Below, one piece after another: positions 49,661 through 61,939 of a DNA stretch of 64,000 bases; the first letter of the stretch is position 1, and the number at the start of each line of letters is the position of its first letter. Origin of the DNA: Streptomyces sp. NRRL S-1022 (GTDB lineage Bacteria > Actinomycetota > Actinomycetes > Streptomycetales > Streptomycetaceae); the NCBI RefSeq assembly GCF_000720135.1, contig NZ_JOIU01000030.1, positions 65,424-129,423 of the forward strand. The letters run 5' to 3'. The position numbers and the translations under genes were made by a program. Under the pieces are notes generated by a model. The model saw only the letters and a list, made by a program, of their open reading frames with translations. It did no database searches and was not told the DNA's origin.

Positions 49661-52387
49661 CTAGTGGGCTGCCGATTCCCAGTCCGGGCCCACGCCCACC
49701 GAGACGTCCAGCGGGGCCCTGAGGTGGACGGCCTCGGACATCTCGCGGCGGACGAGTTCCTCGGCCGCCGTCCGCTCGCCGGGGGCGATCTCCAGGACGA
49801 TTTCGTCGTGGACCTGGAGGAGCATGCGGGACTTCAGGTCCGCCGCCCGCAGCGCGCTGTCCACCTTGAGCATGGCGATCTTCACGATGTCCGCCGCCGT
49901 GCCCTGGATGGGCGCGTTGAGGGCCATGCGCTCGGCCGCCTCCCGGCGCTGGCGGTTGTCGCTGTTGAGGTCGGGGAGGTAGCGGCGGCGGCCGAACAGC
50001 GTCGCCGTGTAGCCCGTCGCCCGGGCCTCGTCGACCGCCCGGCGCAGGTAGTCCCGCACCCCGCCGAAACGCTCGAAGTAGGCGTCCATCAGCGCGCGGG
50101 CCTCGGCCGCCTCGATGTTCAGCTGCTGGGAGAGGCCGAACGCGGACAGGCCGTAGGCCAGTCCGTAGGACATCGCCTTGATCTTGCGCCGCATCTCCGC
50201 GTCGACCGCGCCGGGCTCGACGCCGAACACCTGGGAGGCGGCGGTGGTGTGCAGGTCCTCGCCGGAGGTGAACGCCCGGATCAGGCCCTCGTCCTCGGAG
50301 AGGTGGGCCATCACGCGCAGCTCGATCTGGCTGTAGTCCGCGGTCATCAGGGACTCGAAACCCTCGCCGACCACGAAGCCCCGGCGGATCGCCCGGCCCT
50401 CGTCCGTGCGGACGGGGATGTTCTGGAGGTTGGGGTCCGTGGAGGACAGGCGTCCGGTCGCGGCCACCGTCTGGTTGAAGGTGGTGTGGATACGGCCGTC
50501 GCCCGCGATGGTCTTGATCAGGCCCTCGACGGTGACGCGGAGCTTCGCCTGCTCCCGGTGCCGGAGCATGATCACCGGCAGTTCGTTGTCGGTCTGGGTG
50601 GCGAGCCAGGCCAGCGCGTCGGCGTCGGTGGTGTAGCCGGTCTTGGTCTTCTTCGTCCTGGGCAGCGCCAGCTCGCCGAAGAGGACTTCCTGGAGCTGCT
50701 TGGGCGAGCCCAGGTTGAACTCGTGGCCGGCCGCGGCGTGCGCCTCCTTCACGGCCTGCTGCACCGCGCCCGCGAACATCTGTTCCATCGATTCGAGGTG
50801 CGGGCGGTCCGCCGCGATGCCGTGGCGCTCCATGCGGGCCAGCAGCGCGGAGGTGGGCAGCTCCATGTCCCGGAGCAGATCCGCGGCGCCGACCTCCGCC
50901 AGGCGCTCCTCGAAGGCCGTGCCGAGGTCCAGGACGGCGCGGGCCTGGACCATCAGGGCCTCGGCCTCGGCGCCCTCGTCCGCGCCGAAGGCCAGCTGGC
51001 CGTCGGCCGCGGCGGCGGGGGCCAGCTCGCGGTGCAGGTACTCCAGGGACAGCGCGTCCAGGTCGAAGGAGCGGCGGCCGGGCTTGACCAGGTAGGCGGC
51101 GAGCGCGGTGTCCATGGTCACACCCTCGACGCTCCAGCCGTGCTCGGCGAAGACGCGCATGGCGCCCTTGGCGTTGTGGAGCACCTTGGGGCGGCCGGCG
51201 TCGGCCAGCCAGGCCGCGAAGGCGTTCTCGTCGGCCTCGTCCAGCTCGGCCGGGTCGAACCAGACCGCCGCTCCCCCGGCCGCGGCGAGGGCGACCTCGG
51301 CGACCGAGCCGGTGCCCAGCGCCCAGGTGCCGACGGTGGCGACGCCCAGGGTCCCGGTGCCGTGCTCGGCGAGCCAGGGTGCCAGCTCGCCGGTGCGCAG
51401 GATGCGGCCGTCGATCTCGACGCCGTCGGTGGCGACCGGGGTGGTCTCGGCCTCCTCGGTGCCGGGGTCGACGGCGAAGAGGCGCTCGCGCAGGGACGGG
51501 TTGCGGATCTCCAGGGTGTCCAGGATCATCGCGACGGCCTTGCGGTCGTACGGGGCGCGCTCCAGGCCAGCGACCGTCCGGGGCAGCTCCACCTCGCGCT
51601 CCAGCTCGGTCAGGACGCGGTTGAGCTTGACGGACTCCAAGTGGTCGCGGAGGTTCTGCCCGGCCTTGCCCTTGACCTCCTCGACCCGCTCGACCAGCTC
51701 GGCGAACGAGCCGAACTGGTTGATCCACTTCGCGGCGGTCTTCTCGCCGACGCCGGGGATGCCGGGGAGGTTGTCCGACGGGTCGCCGCGCAGGGCCGCG
51801 AAGTCCGGGTACTGGGCGGGCGTCAAGCCGTACTTCTCGAAAACCTTCTCCGGGGTGAACCGGGTCAGCTCCGAGACGCCCTTCGTCGGGTAGAGCACGG
51901 TGGTGTTCTCGGTGACCAGCTGGAAGGAGTCGCGGTCACCGGTGACGATCAGCACCTCGAAGCCCGCGGCCTCGGCCTGGGTGGCGAGGGTGGCGATGAC
52001 GTCGTCCGCCTCGTACCCCTCGACGGCGAAGCGCGGGGCGTGCATCGCGTCGAGCAGCTCGCCGATCAGCTCGACCTGGCCCTTGAACTCGTCCGGGGTC
52101 TTGGAACGGTTCGCCTTGTACTCGGTGAACCGCTCGGAGCGCCAGGTCTTGCGGGAGACGTCGAAGGCCACCGCGAAGTGCGTGGGCGCCTCGTCACGCA
52201 GGGTGTTGGCCAGCATCGACGCGAAGCCGTAGATCGCGTTCGTCGGCTGGCCGGTCGCGGTGGTGAAGTTCTCCGCGGGCAGCGCGAAGAACGCGCGGTA
52301 GGCCAGCGAGTGCCCGTCCATGAGCATCAGCCGGGGACGGGTGCCGCCGGGGGTCTTGTCGGTCTGCTTCGGTGCTGTCTCTGCCAC
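49661..52387 (-). CDS. polA: DNA polymerase I
   Basis: A 908-residue repair and Okazaki-fragment polymerase. The 5' nuclease domain (about 1-310) shows LMLMDGHSLAYRAFFALP, GDRDSFQLV and GVGEKTAAKW. The middle domain is a vestigial 3'-5' exonuclease: the catalytic acids are missing (TLGVATVG where DxE is expected), so it has no proofreading. The polymerase domain carries TTFNQTVAATGRLSSTDPNLQNIP, DYSQIELRVMAHLS and QVHDEIVLE. The GTG at 52387 is chosen; the frame extends upstream, but a damage-type promoter ends seven bases before this codon. Confidence 0.97.
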   Translation of the reverse strand: MAETAPKQTDKTPGGTRPRLMLMDGHSLAYRAFFALPAENFTTATGQPTNAIYGFASMLANTLRDEAPTHFAVAFDVSRKTWRSERFTEYKANRSKTPDEFKGQVELIGELLDAMHAPRFAVEGYEADDVIATLATQAEAAGFEVLIVTGDRDSFQLVTENTTVLYPTKGVSELTRFTPEKVFEKYGLTPAQYPDFAALRGDPSDNLPGIPGVGEKTAAKWINQFGSFAELVERVEEVKGKAGQNLRDHLESVKLNRVLTELEREVELPRTVAGLERAPYDRKAVAMILDTLEIRNPSLRERLFAVDPGTEEAETTPVATDGVEIDGRILRTGELAPWLAEHGTGTLGVATVGTWALGTGSVAEVALAAAGGAAVWFDPAELDEADENAFAAWLADAGRPKVLHNAKGAMRVFAEHGWSVEGVTMDTALAAYLVKPGRRSFDLDALSLEYLHRELAPAAAADGQLAFGADEGAEAEALMVQARAVLDLGTAFEERLAEVGAADLLRDMELPTSALLARMERHGIAADRPHLESMEQMFAGAVQQAVKEAHAAAGHEFNLGSPKQLQEVLFGELALPRTKKTKTGYTTDADALAWLATQTDNELPVIMLRHREQAKLRVTVEGLIKTIAGDGRIHTTFNQTVAATGRLSSTDPNLQNIPVRTDEGRAIRRGFVVGEGFESLMTADYSQIELRVMAHLSEDEGLIRAFTSGEDLHTTAASQVFGVEPGAVDAEMRRKIKAMSYGLAYGLSAFGLSQQLNIEAAEARALMDAYFERFGGVRDYLRRAVDEARATGYTATLFGRRRYLPDLNSDNRQRREAAERMALNAPIQGTAADIVKIAMLKVDSALRAADLKSRMLLQVHDEIVLEIAPGERTAAEELVRREMSEAVHLRAPLDVSVGVGPDWESAAH

Positions 52388-52394
52388 GTCCCCG

Positions 52395-52417
52395 ATCCTG
52401 CCACGCCGCACTGACAC
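52395..52417 (-). promoter_or_regulatory. Candidate damage-type promoter of polA
   Basis: On the minus strand GTGTCAGTG (52417-52409), an 8-nt spacer and CAGGAT (52400-52395) resemble TTGTCRGTG-N8-TANNNT with one mismatch in each box. The polA GTG follows seven bases after the -10, the same leaderless geometry as uvrB and the alkyltransferase gene. Confidence 0.55.
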
Positions 52418-52583
52418 TCCGGCCCGGGCGGCCCGTCCCCGGTACGGACCGGTGCGTTCCGGTCGCGTGGCGTGACGGCGGCCGTGCGCGTGCGAGGCGG
52501 CGGCCACCGGCCCCCTCCCCTGTCGGTGGGCCGTGGGAGGATCGTCCGCGTACTTCTCACAGGCAGTCGAAGGGGACCGTGCG

Positions 52584-54896
<2,313 letters not shown>

Positions 54897-54943
54897 GCGT
54901 TTGCTCAGCGAGCAGTCACTGGACGACGAACGGAGCCGGGCCC

Positions 54944-55432
54944 ATGGGTGAGCAGCAGCGAGTGAAGTTCCCGCAGGAGGTCATCGACGAGTACGCGGCG
55001 CTCGGTGTGGACCTGCCCGCCCTGTTCTCCGCCGGCCATCTGGGCACGCGCATGGGGGTGCAGATCCTGGAGGCCTCGGCGGACAAGGTCGTCGGGACCA
55101 TGCCGGTGGAGGGCAACACCCAGCCGTACGGCCTGCTGCACGGCGGCGCCTCCGCGGTGCTCGCCGAGACCCTGGGCTCGGTCGGCTCGATGCTGCACGG
55201 CGGCGCCTCGAAGATCGCGGTCGGGGTGGACCTGAACTGCACGCACCACCGCGGGGTCCGCTCGGGCCTGGTGACGGGCGTGGCCACGCCGGTGCACCGG
55301 GGCCGGTCGACGGCGACGTACGAGATCGTGATCAGCGACGAGGCGGACCGCCGGGTGTGCACCGCCCGGCTGACCTGCCTGCTGCGGGACGTGCGGCCGG
55401 GCGACGGGTCCACGGAGCCCGCCGGAAGCTGA
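54944..55432 (+). CDS. PaaI-type hotdog thioesterase
   Basis: A 162-residue hotdog-fold acyl-CoA thioesterase. The family centre is NTQPYGLLHGGASAVLAETLGSVGSML, with the HGG motif and the following catalytic acid, then AVGVDLNCTHHRGV and VTGVATPVHRGRSTATYEIVI. In paa gene clusters such enzymes remove dead-end hydroxyphenylacetyl-CoA; here the gene stands 47 bases after the molybdoenzyme and no paa genes are near. The substrate is probably an aromatic or small acyl-CoA. Confidence 0.9.
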   Translation: MGEQQRVKFPQEVIDEYAALGVDLPALFSAGHLGTRMGVQILEASADKVVGTMPVEGNTQPYGLLHGGASAVLAETLGSVGSMLHGGASKIAVGVDLNCTHHRGVRSGLVTGVATPVHRGRSTATYEIVISDEADRRVCTARLTCLLRDVRPGDGSTEPAGS

Positions 55433-55486
55433 GCCAGGCTCCGCCGGAGCGTTGCCTCTCGCCCTCCCTCCCCTTAGCTTCGGCAC

Positions 55487-55993
55487 ATGGGACGGCGAGG
55501 AGGCCCCCGGCCGGGGGTGAGGTTCCTGGTGCTCGGGCTGGCGGTGCCGGCGGTGCTGTGCGCGACCGGCTGCGCCGGACCGAGCGGCTCCCCCGCGTCC
55601 CCGCACTCCTCGGCCGCCCCCACGCCCGCCCCCGGTTCCGCGACCGCCCCCACGCCCGCCCCCGGTTCCGCGACCGCCTCCACGCCCGCTCCGGGTTCCG
55701 CGGCCGCCAGCTCCCCGGGCCCCGGCCGGCCCGTCTCCGACGCCGAGTTGTGCGCGCGGATCATCACCTACTGGTCGCGCGAGGTCCTCGACGGTGGCTC
55801 CTACGGCGACTACCAGTCGATGGGCCTGTCCCACGGCCAGTACGAGATCCTGCGCGACGTCGTGGACGCGGCACGCTCACTGAGGCACCGTCAAGGCGCG
55901 CTGGAAGCCGACAAGTTGATTGCCCGTCAGGCACGCGCGGCGTGTACCGGGCGATACCGGCACGGGACCCCGAGCGGGGGCCCGTGGACATGA
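55487..55993 (+). CDS. Putative lipoprotein with repetitive linker
   Basis: A 168-residue exported protein. A signal sequence ends at a lipobox-like LCATGC (Cys29). A linker made of three 10-residue repeats of the type TPAPGSATAP follows. The C-terminal 90 residues form a small helical domain, ELCARIITYWSREVLDGGSYGDYQSMGLSHGQYEIL, with two further cysteines-bearing segments (AACTGRY). No family is recognised. It is coupled by an ATGA overlap to the following membrane protein, suggesting that they work together at the cell surface. Confidence 0.72.
   Translation: MGRRGGPRPGVRFLVLGLAVPAVLCATGCAGPSGSPASPHSSAAPTPAPGSATAPTPAPGSATASTPAPGSAAASSPGPGRPVSDAELCARIITYWSREVLDGGSYGDYQSMGLSHGQYEILRDVVDAARSLRHRQGALEADKLIARQARAACTGRYRHGTPSGGPWT
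55621..55710 (+). repeat. 30-bp coding minisatellite
   Basis: Three tandem 30-base units encode three TPAPGSATA-type decapeptides in the lipoprotein linker. The first two units are almost identical at the DNA level. Confidence 0.85.
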
Positions 55994-56625
55994 GCGGCAT
56001 CGGACCTCCGGAGCCCGGCGAGGGCACGCGCGCACGGGACGACCGGCACCCGGAGGCCGCCTCTCCGGCCGGCCGCGGGCGCCCCTCCCCGGCCGCCTGG
56101 TACGCCCGCCACCGGCGGATCGTCATCGCCCTGGCCGCCGCGGCCGTCCTCCTGGGAGGCGGCGGATACCTGTACGCCTCACGGCCGCAGCAGCCGCCCC
56201 CGCACCCGCCCCGCGGACCCGCACAGGCGCCGTACCCCGCCCAAGTCGTCGACGTGACCTACCTCGACGCCCGGACCCCTCCCCCGGGCGCCCCGCCGCG
56301 CAGCTTCGGCTTCGCCGTCCTGGTGAGCGTGGCGTCGGGTCCGCCGGTCACCGTGACCCGGGTGGGCCAGCCGTACGCGGGGCTCGCCCTGACCACGGAG
56401 CCACCCGCACCGCTGCGAATCCGGGCACATACGGCCCGCAAGATCACAATAACCATGCATGTGACGGAATGCGAAAAAGCCCCCACGGACGCCGGGCTCC
56501 CTTTCCTCGACGTAACTCTGCGTAATACGCGTGCAATACAGACGCAGAGCTTCATCCCGGGGCCCCGCTACGCACAGGACCTCTCCCACGCCCTGGAAGT
56601 AGCCTGCAGCAACAGAACCCGGTAA
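55990..56625 (+). CDS. Hypothetical single-span membrane protein
   Basis: A 211-residue protein. An acidic/Pro-rich cytoplasmic tail (1-40) precedes one helix (IVIALAAAAVLLGGGGYLYA, about 47-66). The remaining 140 residues form an extracytoplasmic domain with a Pro-rich start and beta-rich core (FGFAVLVSVASGPPVTVTRVGQPYAGL, KITITMHVTECEKAP) and a Cys near the end. ATG at 55990 overlaps the stop of the lipoprotein gene. The GC content at the 3' end is lower than elsewhere. No family is recognised. Confidence 0.72.
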   Translation: MSGIGPPEPGEGTRARDDRHPEAASPAGRGRPSPAAWYARHRRIVIALAAAAVLLGGGGYLYASRPQQPPPHPPRGPAQAPYPAQVVDVTYLDARTPPPGAPPRSFGFAVLVSVASGPPVTVTRVGQPYAGLALTTEPPAPLRIRAHTARKITITMHVTECEKAPTDAGLPFLDVTLRNTRAIQTQSFIPGPRYAQDLSHALEVACSNRTR

Positions 56626-56916
56626 TCACCAAAACAGCTGAGACACCTGGAATGATCACGGCGAGTCCTGCGGGTTCTCAGAATGTGGACGGCGCGAATC
56701 CACCTGAATTCCACCTTCCACCCCACCCAGTACCGCTGTGCATTACGTCGTGTCATAACAAGAGCGTCACAGCCTGGGTCAGACACTCCTCCACGTTCCC
56801 CACACACGCTTAGAGTCACGGCCAGTCACCGCGCCTTCGGATTGTCCAAAATCAGCGCGGCGCGCGACTCGGCCGCTTCCACGGGGAGGCGGTTGTGCCT
56901 GGGGAAAGGACTGATC

Positions 56917-58149
56917 GTGCGTCAACGTTCGCTTATCGCCATCACCGCCGCGCTGGCGGCGGGAGCGCTCACCCTCACCGCCTGCGGCTCGCGCGACAGC
57001 GGCGACAAGGGCTCCGACTCGGGCAACGGCGGCACCACCGTCGTCATCGGCGTGGACGCCCCCCTGACCGGCGACCTGTCCGCCATGGGCCTCGGCATCA
57101 AGAACTCGGCGGACCTCGCCACCAGGAACGCCAACAAGCAGAACCTGGTCAAGGGCATCACCTTCAAGATCGACGCCCGCGACGACCAGGCCCAGCCGTC
57201 CGCCGGCCAGCAGAACGCCTCCACGTTCGTCTCGGACAAGAGCGTCCTCGGCGTCGTCGGCCCGCTCAACTCCTCGGTCTCCGAGTCGATGCAGAAGGTC
57301 TTCGACGACGCCAAGCTGGTCCAGGTGTCCCCGGCCAACACCGGCCCGGCCCTGACCCAGGGCCCGGACTGGCAGAACAAGAAGGTCCGCCCCTACAAGG
57401 CGTACTTCCGCACCGCGACCACGGACGCCATCCAGGGCCCGTTCGCCGCCCAGTACGTCTACAACACCGCCAAGAAGCAGAAGGTCTTCGTCATCGACGA
57501 CAAGAAGACCTACGGCTCCGGCCTCGCCGCCACCTTCACCACGGAGTTCAAGAAGCTCGGCGGCAAGGTCGTCGGCACCGAGCACATCAACCCCGACGCC
57601 AAGGACTTCTCCGCCATCGCCACCAAGGTGAAGAACTCCGGCGCCCAGGTCGTCTACTACGGCGGCGAGTACCCGCAGGCCGGCCCGCTCAGCAAGCAGA
57701 TCAAGGCCGCCGGCGCCAAGATCCCGCTGGTCGGCGGCGACGGCATCAAGGACGACACCTTCATGAAGCTGGCGGGCTCCGAGGCCACCGGCGACCTGGC
57801 CACCTCCGTCGGCGCCCCGGTCGAGGACCTGCCCTCCGCCAAGCAGTACGTGGCCGACTACAAGGCCGCGGGCTACAAGGAGGAGTACTCCGCCTACGGC
57901 GGCTACTCCTACGACTCCGCCTGGGCGATCATCGAGGCCGTGAAGAAGGTCGTCGACGCCAACGGCGGCAAGCTCCCCTCCGACGCCCGCGCCAAGATCA
58001 CCGAGGCGATGCAGAGCGTGTCCTTCGACGGCGTGACCGGCAAGGTCTCCTTCGACGAGTACGGCGACGCCACCAACAAGCAGCTGACCGTCTACGCCGT
58101 GAAGAACGGTGCCTGGGCCCCCGTCAAGTCCGGTACCTACACCGGCTGA
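56917..58149 (+). CDS. livK: Branched-chain amino acid ABC transporter, substrate-binding lipoprotein
   Basis: A 410-residue periplasmic-binding-protein type lipoprotein. The signal peptide ends in LTLTACG, with the lipid-modified Cys near residue 24. The mature part has the Leu/Ile/Val-binding protein fold: VVIGVDAPLTGDLSAMGLGIKNSADLA, VGPLNSSVSESMQKVF and YGSGLAATFTTEFKKLGGKVVG. It captures branched-chain amino acids for the LivHMGF transporter. The GTG at 56917 follows AAAGGA. A TAGAGT box about 110 bases upstream may be part of its promoter. Confidence 0.94.
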   Translation: MRQRSLIAITAALAAGALTLTACGSRDSGDKGSDSGNGGTTVVIGVDAPLTGDLSAMGLGIKNSADLATRNANKQNLVKGITFKIDARDDQAQPSAGQQNASTFVSDKSVLGVVGPLNSSVSESMQKVFDDAKLVQVSPANTGPALTQGPDWQNKKVRPYKAYFRTATTDAIQGPFAAQYVYNTAKKQKVFVIDDKKTYGSGLAATFTTEFKKLGGKVVGTEHINPDAKDFSAIATKVKNSGAQVVYYGGEYPQAGPLSKQIKAAGAKIPLVGGDGIKDDTFMKLAGSEATGDLATSVGAPVEDLPSAKQYVADYKAAGYKEEYSAYGGYSYDSAWAIIEAVKKVVDANGGKLPSDARAKITEAMQSVSFDGVTGKVSFDEYGDATNKQLTVYAVKNGAWAPVKSGTYTG

Positions 58150-58260
58150 TCCACACCCGACCCACTCAAGAGCCGCGCGGGGCGCTGTTCCACTGGCGCC
58201 CCGCGCGGACTCGCATCCGGCCACATCCCTCGCACTTTCCGAACGCTCGGAGGACATGCG

Positions 58261-59190
58261 GTGAACGAACTGCCGCAGCAGCTGGTCAACGGCCTGCTAC
58301 TAGGATCCATGTACGGGCTGGTCGCCATCGGCTACACAATGGTCTACGGCATCGTCCAGCTCATCAACTTCGCCCACGGCGAGATTTTCATGACGGGCGC
58401 GTTCGGCGCCCTCACGGTCTGGCTCTGGCTTCCCGGCGGCACCAGCATGTGGCTCGCGCTGCCGCTGATGATCGTCGGCGCCGTGATCGTCGCGGTCGCC
58501 ATCGCCGTCGGGGCGGAACGGTTCGCCTACCGGCCCCTCCGCAACGCTCCCCGCCTCGCCCCCCTGATCACCGCCATCGGCCTCTCCCTGGCCCTGCAGC
58601 AGGCGGTATGGGCCTGGTACCCGGAGGCGAAGTCCGCGCGCACGTTCCCGCAGATCGAGGGCGGCCCGTTCGAGATCGGCAGCGTCACCATCCAGACCGG
58701 CGACGTCTTCCTCGTCGTCGCCGCCCCCATCAGCATGGCCGTCCTCGCCTACTTCGTGATGAAGACCCGCACCGGCCGCGGCATGCAGGCCACCGCACAG
58801 GACCCCGACACCGCCAAGCTGATGGGCGTCAACACCGACCGCATCATCGTGATCGCGTTCGCCCTCGGCGCCGCGTTCGCCGCCGTCGGAGCCGTCGCCT
58901 ACGGCCTGAAGTACGGCGAGATCAACTTCCGCATGGGCTTCATCCTCGGTCTGAAGGCGTTCACCGCCGCCGTCCTCGGCGGCATCGGCAACATCTACGG
59001 AGCCATGATCGGCGGCATCGTCCTCGGCGTGGCCGAGACCCTCGCCACCGCCTACATCGCCGACATCCCCGGCATGGACAAGTTCGGCAGCCAGTCCTGG
59101 GCCGACGTCTGGGCCTTCGTACTCCTCATCCTCGTACTGCTGTTCAGGCCACAGGGCCTGCTCGGCGAGCGCGTCGCGGACAGGGCGTGA
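58261..59190 (+). CDS. livH: Branched-chain amino acid ABC transporter permease LivH
   Basis: A 309-residue membrane protein with eight predicted helices. The start LPQQLVNGLLLGSMYGLVAIGYTMVYGIVQLINFAHGEIFM is the LivH hallmark, and the late FILGLKAFTAAVLGGIGNIYGAMIGGIVLGVAE is the EAA-like loop that contacts the ATPases. It starts with GTG, 111 bases after livK. It forms the channel together with LivM. Confidence 0.95.
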   Translation: MNELPQQLVNGLLLGSMYGLVAIGYTMVYGIVQLINFAHGEIFMTGAFGALTVWLWLPGGTSMWLALPLMIVGAVIVAVAIAVGAERFAYRPLRNAPRLAPLITAIGLSLALQQAVWAWYPEAKSARTFPQIEGGPFEIGSVTIQTGDVFLVVAAPISMAVLAYFVMKTRTGRGMQATAQDPDTAKLMGVNTDRIIVIAFALGAAFAAVGAVAYGLKYGEINFRMGFILGLKAFTAAVLGGIGNIYGAMIGGIVLGVAETLATAYIADIPGMDKFGSQSWADVWAFVLLILVLLFRPQGLLGERVADRA

Positions 59191-59195
59191 GACCG

Positions 59196-61022
59196 ATGAC
59201 CACACAGACCAGCGCACCCGACACCCCCGGCGCCCGCAAGGCCGACACCCCGACCGGCCTGCTGCCCCTGCCGGAGAACGCCGCCCGCGCCCTCGCCCTC
59301 GGCGGCAGCGTCCTGACCATCGTCTCCACCTTCCTCGCCTGGACCTGGACCTCCGAATTCCCCGGCGACCTCACCGTCTACGGCTACCCGGGCGGCCTGC
59401 AGGTCCTCGTCCTCATCGGCGCGGCCCTCGCCACCCTCTTCGCCCTCGCCTCCTACGGCCTGCGCGGCCTGGCCTGGCTGGTACCCGCCGGCCCCGCCCC
59501 CGCCCTGAAGTTCGCCACCCTGGCCACCTTCGCCACCGCCTGGTACACGGTCATCGCGATCAGCACCGACCTCGGCGGAGTCGTCAACCTCGAACCCGGC
59601 GGCTACCTCGTCGCCGTCAGCAGCCTCGCCGCCCTCGCCGGCGCCCTCGCCCTGCCCTTCCGGCGGCCCGAGCCCGACCCGATCGACCCCGACGACACCG
59701 GCTGGGAGAAGTTCAAGCACGGCGCCGCACACAAGTGGGAGATCACCAAGGCCGCCTTCGCCGCCGGCTCCCCCCGGCCCGTCGCCACGCTCCCCTCGTA
59801 CGCCGAGATCCTCCTCATCGTCGCGATGCTCGCCCTCGGCCTCGTCGTCTTCACCTACGGCATCGGCACCGAGTACGACGAACTGTTCATCGGCTTCCTC
59901 GTCACCGCCGGCTTCGGCTTCGCCGCCCTCAACAAGGCCGGCGTCATCGCCCACGCCTCCCAGATCGCCTCCCGGCACACGAACATCACCATCTGCGGCG
60001 CCTTCGTCGCGGCGGCACTCTTCCCCTTCACCCAGACCGACGACCAGTACGCGACCCTCGGCGTCTACATCCTCATCTTCGCCACCGTCGCCCTCGGCCT
60101 GAACATCGTCGTCGGCCTCGCCGGCCTCCTCGACCTCGGATACGTCGCCTTCCTCGGCGTCGGCGCCTACGCGGCCGCCCTGGTCTCCGGCTCCCCCAGC
60201 TCCCCCTTCCACGTCCACTTCCCGTTCTGGGCCGCCGTCCTGGTCGGCGCCGCCGCCTCCCTCGTCTTCGGCGTCCTCATCGGCGCCCCGACACTCCGGC
60301 TGCGCGGCGACTACCTCGCCATCGTCACCCTCGGCTTCGGTGAGATCTTCCGCATCACCGCCAACAACCTCGACGGCACCTCCGGACCCGACCTCACCAA
60401 CGGCTCCAACGGCATCTCCTCCATCCCCAACCTCGACGTCCTCGGCTTCGACTTCGGCGCCCAGCACGACATGGGCGGCTTCAGCATCGGCCGGTTCGCC
60501 AACTACTTCTTCCTCATGCTGATCATCACCGCCATCGTGGTGCTGGTCTTCCGCCGCAGCGGCAACTCCCGCATCGGACGCGCCTGGGTCGCCATCCGCG
60601 AGGACGAGACCGCGGCCCTCGCCATGGGCATCAACGGCTTCCGCGTCAAACTCATCGCCTTCGCCGTCGGCGCCTCCCTCGCCGGCCTCGCCGGCACCGT
60701 CCAGGCCCACGTCACCTACACCGTGACCCCCGAGCAGTACCTGTTCGCCGGCCCCATCCCGCCCAACTCCGCCTTCCTCCTCGCCGCGGTCGTCCTCGGC
60801 GGCATGGGCACCATCAGCGGCCCGCTCATCGGCGCCGCCCTGCTCTTCCTCATCCCCAACAAGCTCCAGTTCCTCGGCAACTACCAGCTCTTCGCCTTCG
60901 GCCTCGCGCTCATCCTCCTCATGCGGTTCCGCCCCGAGGGCCTCATCCCCAACCGGCGCCGCCAGCTCGAGTTCCACGAAGACGCGGACGCACCCACCCT
61001 CCTGACGAAGGCGGGGGCCTGA
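59196..61022 (+). CDS. livM: Branched-chain amino acid ABC transporter permease LivM, with N-terminal extension
   Basis: A 608-residue permease, almost twice the usual length. The LivM core lies at about 290-600, with LGLNIVVGLAGLLDLGYVAFLGVGAYAAAL, RLRGDYLAIVTLGFGEIFRI and PPNSAFLLAAVVLGGMGTISGPLIGA. The extra 200-residue N-terminal part has about four more helices and a charged loop (WEKFKHGAAHKWEITKAAF) and is a streptomycete feature. ATG 59196 is five bases after the livH stop. Confidence 0.93.
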   Translation: MTTQTSAPDTPGARKADTPTGLLPLPENAARALALGGSVLTIVSTFLAWTWTSEFPGDLTVYGYPGGLQVLVLIGAALATLFALASYGLRGLAWLVPAGPAPALKFATLATFATAWYTVIAISTDLGGVVNLEPGGYLVAVSSLAALAGALALPFRRPEPDPIDPDDTGWEKFKHGAAHKWEITKAAFAAGSPRPVATLPSYAEILLIVAMLALGLVVFTYGIGTEYDELFIGFLVTAGFGFAALNKAGVIAHASQIASRHTNITICGAFVAAALFPFTQTDDQYATLGVYILIFATVALGLNIVVGLAGLLDLGYVAFLGVGAYAAALVSGSPSSPFHVHFPFWAAVLVGAAASLVFGVLIGAPTLRLRGDYLAIVTLGFGEIFRITANNLDGTSGPDLTNGSNGISSIPNLDVLGFDFGAQHDMGGFSIGRFANYFFLMLIITAIVVLVFRRSGNSRIGRAWVAIREDETAALAMGINGFRVKLIAFAVGASLAGLAGTVQAHVTYTVTPEQYLFAGPIPPNSAFLLAAVVLGGMGTISGPLIGAALLFLIPNKLQFLGNYQLFAFGLALILLMRFRPEGLIPNRRRQLEFHEDADAPTLLTKAGA

Positions 61023-61027
61023 TCACC

Positions 61028-61935
<908 letters not shown>

Positions 61936-61939
<4 letters not shown>

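Noticed and set aside
48504..51728. 1074-codon minus-strand open frame across polA and the repeat region
   Set aside because: It is out of frame with polA. Only its last 139 codons, after 48923, look like a separate gene.
52520..52542. Damage-type motif CTGTCGGTG-N8-GAGGAT upstream of the molybdoenzyme gene
   Set aside because: The -10 is poor and lies 41 bases from the ATG, unlike the leaderless layout of the repair genes. It may be chance.
56895..58920. 5' two-thousand bases of a 1375-codon plus-strand open frame that ends with livM
   Set aside because: The first half is out of frame with livK and livH and has no sensible protein composition; only the part from 59196 is coding.
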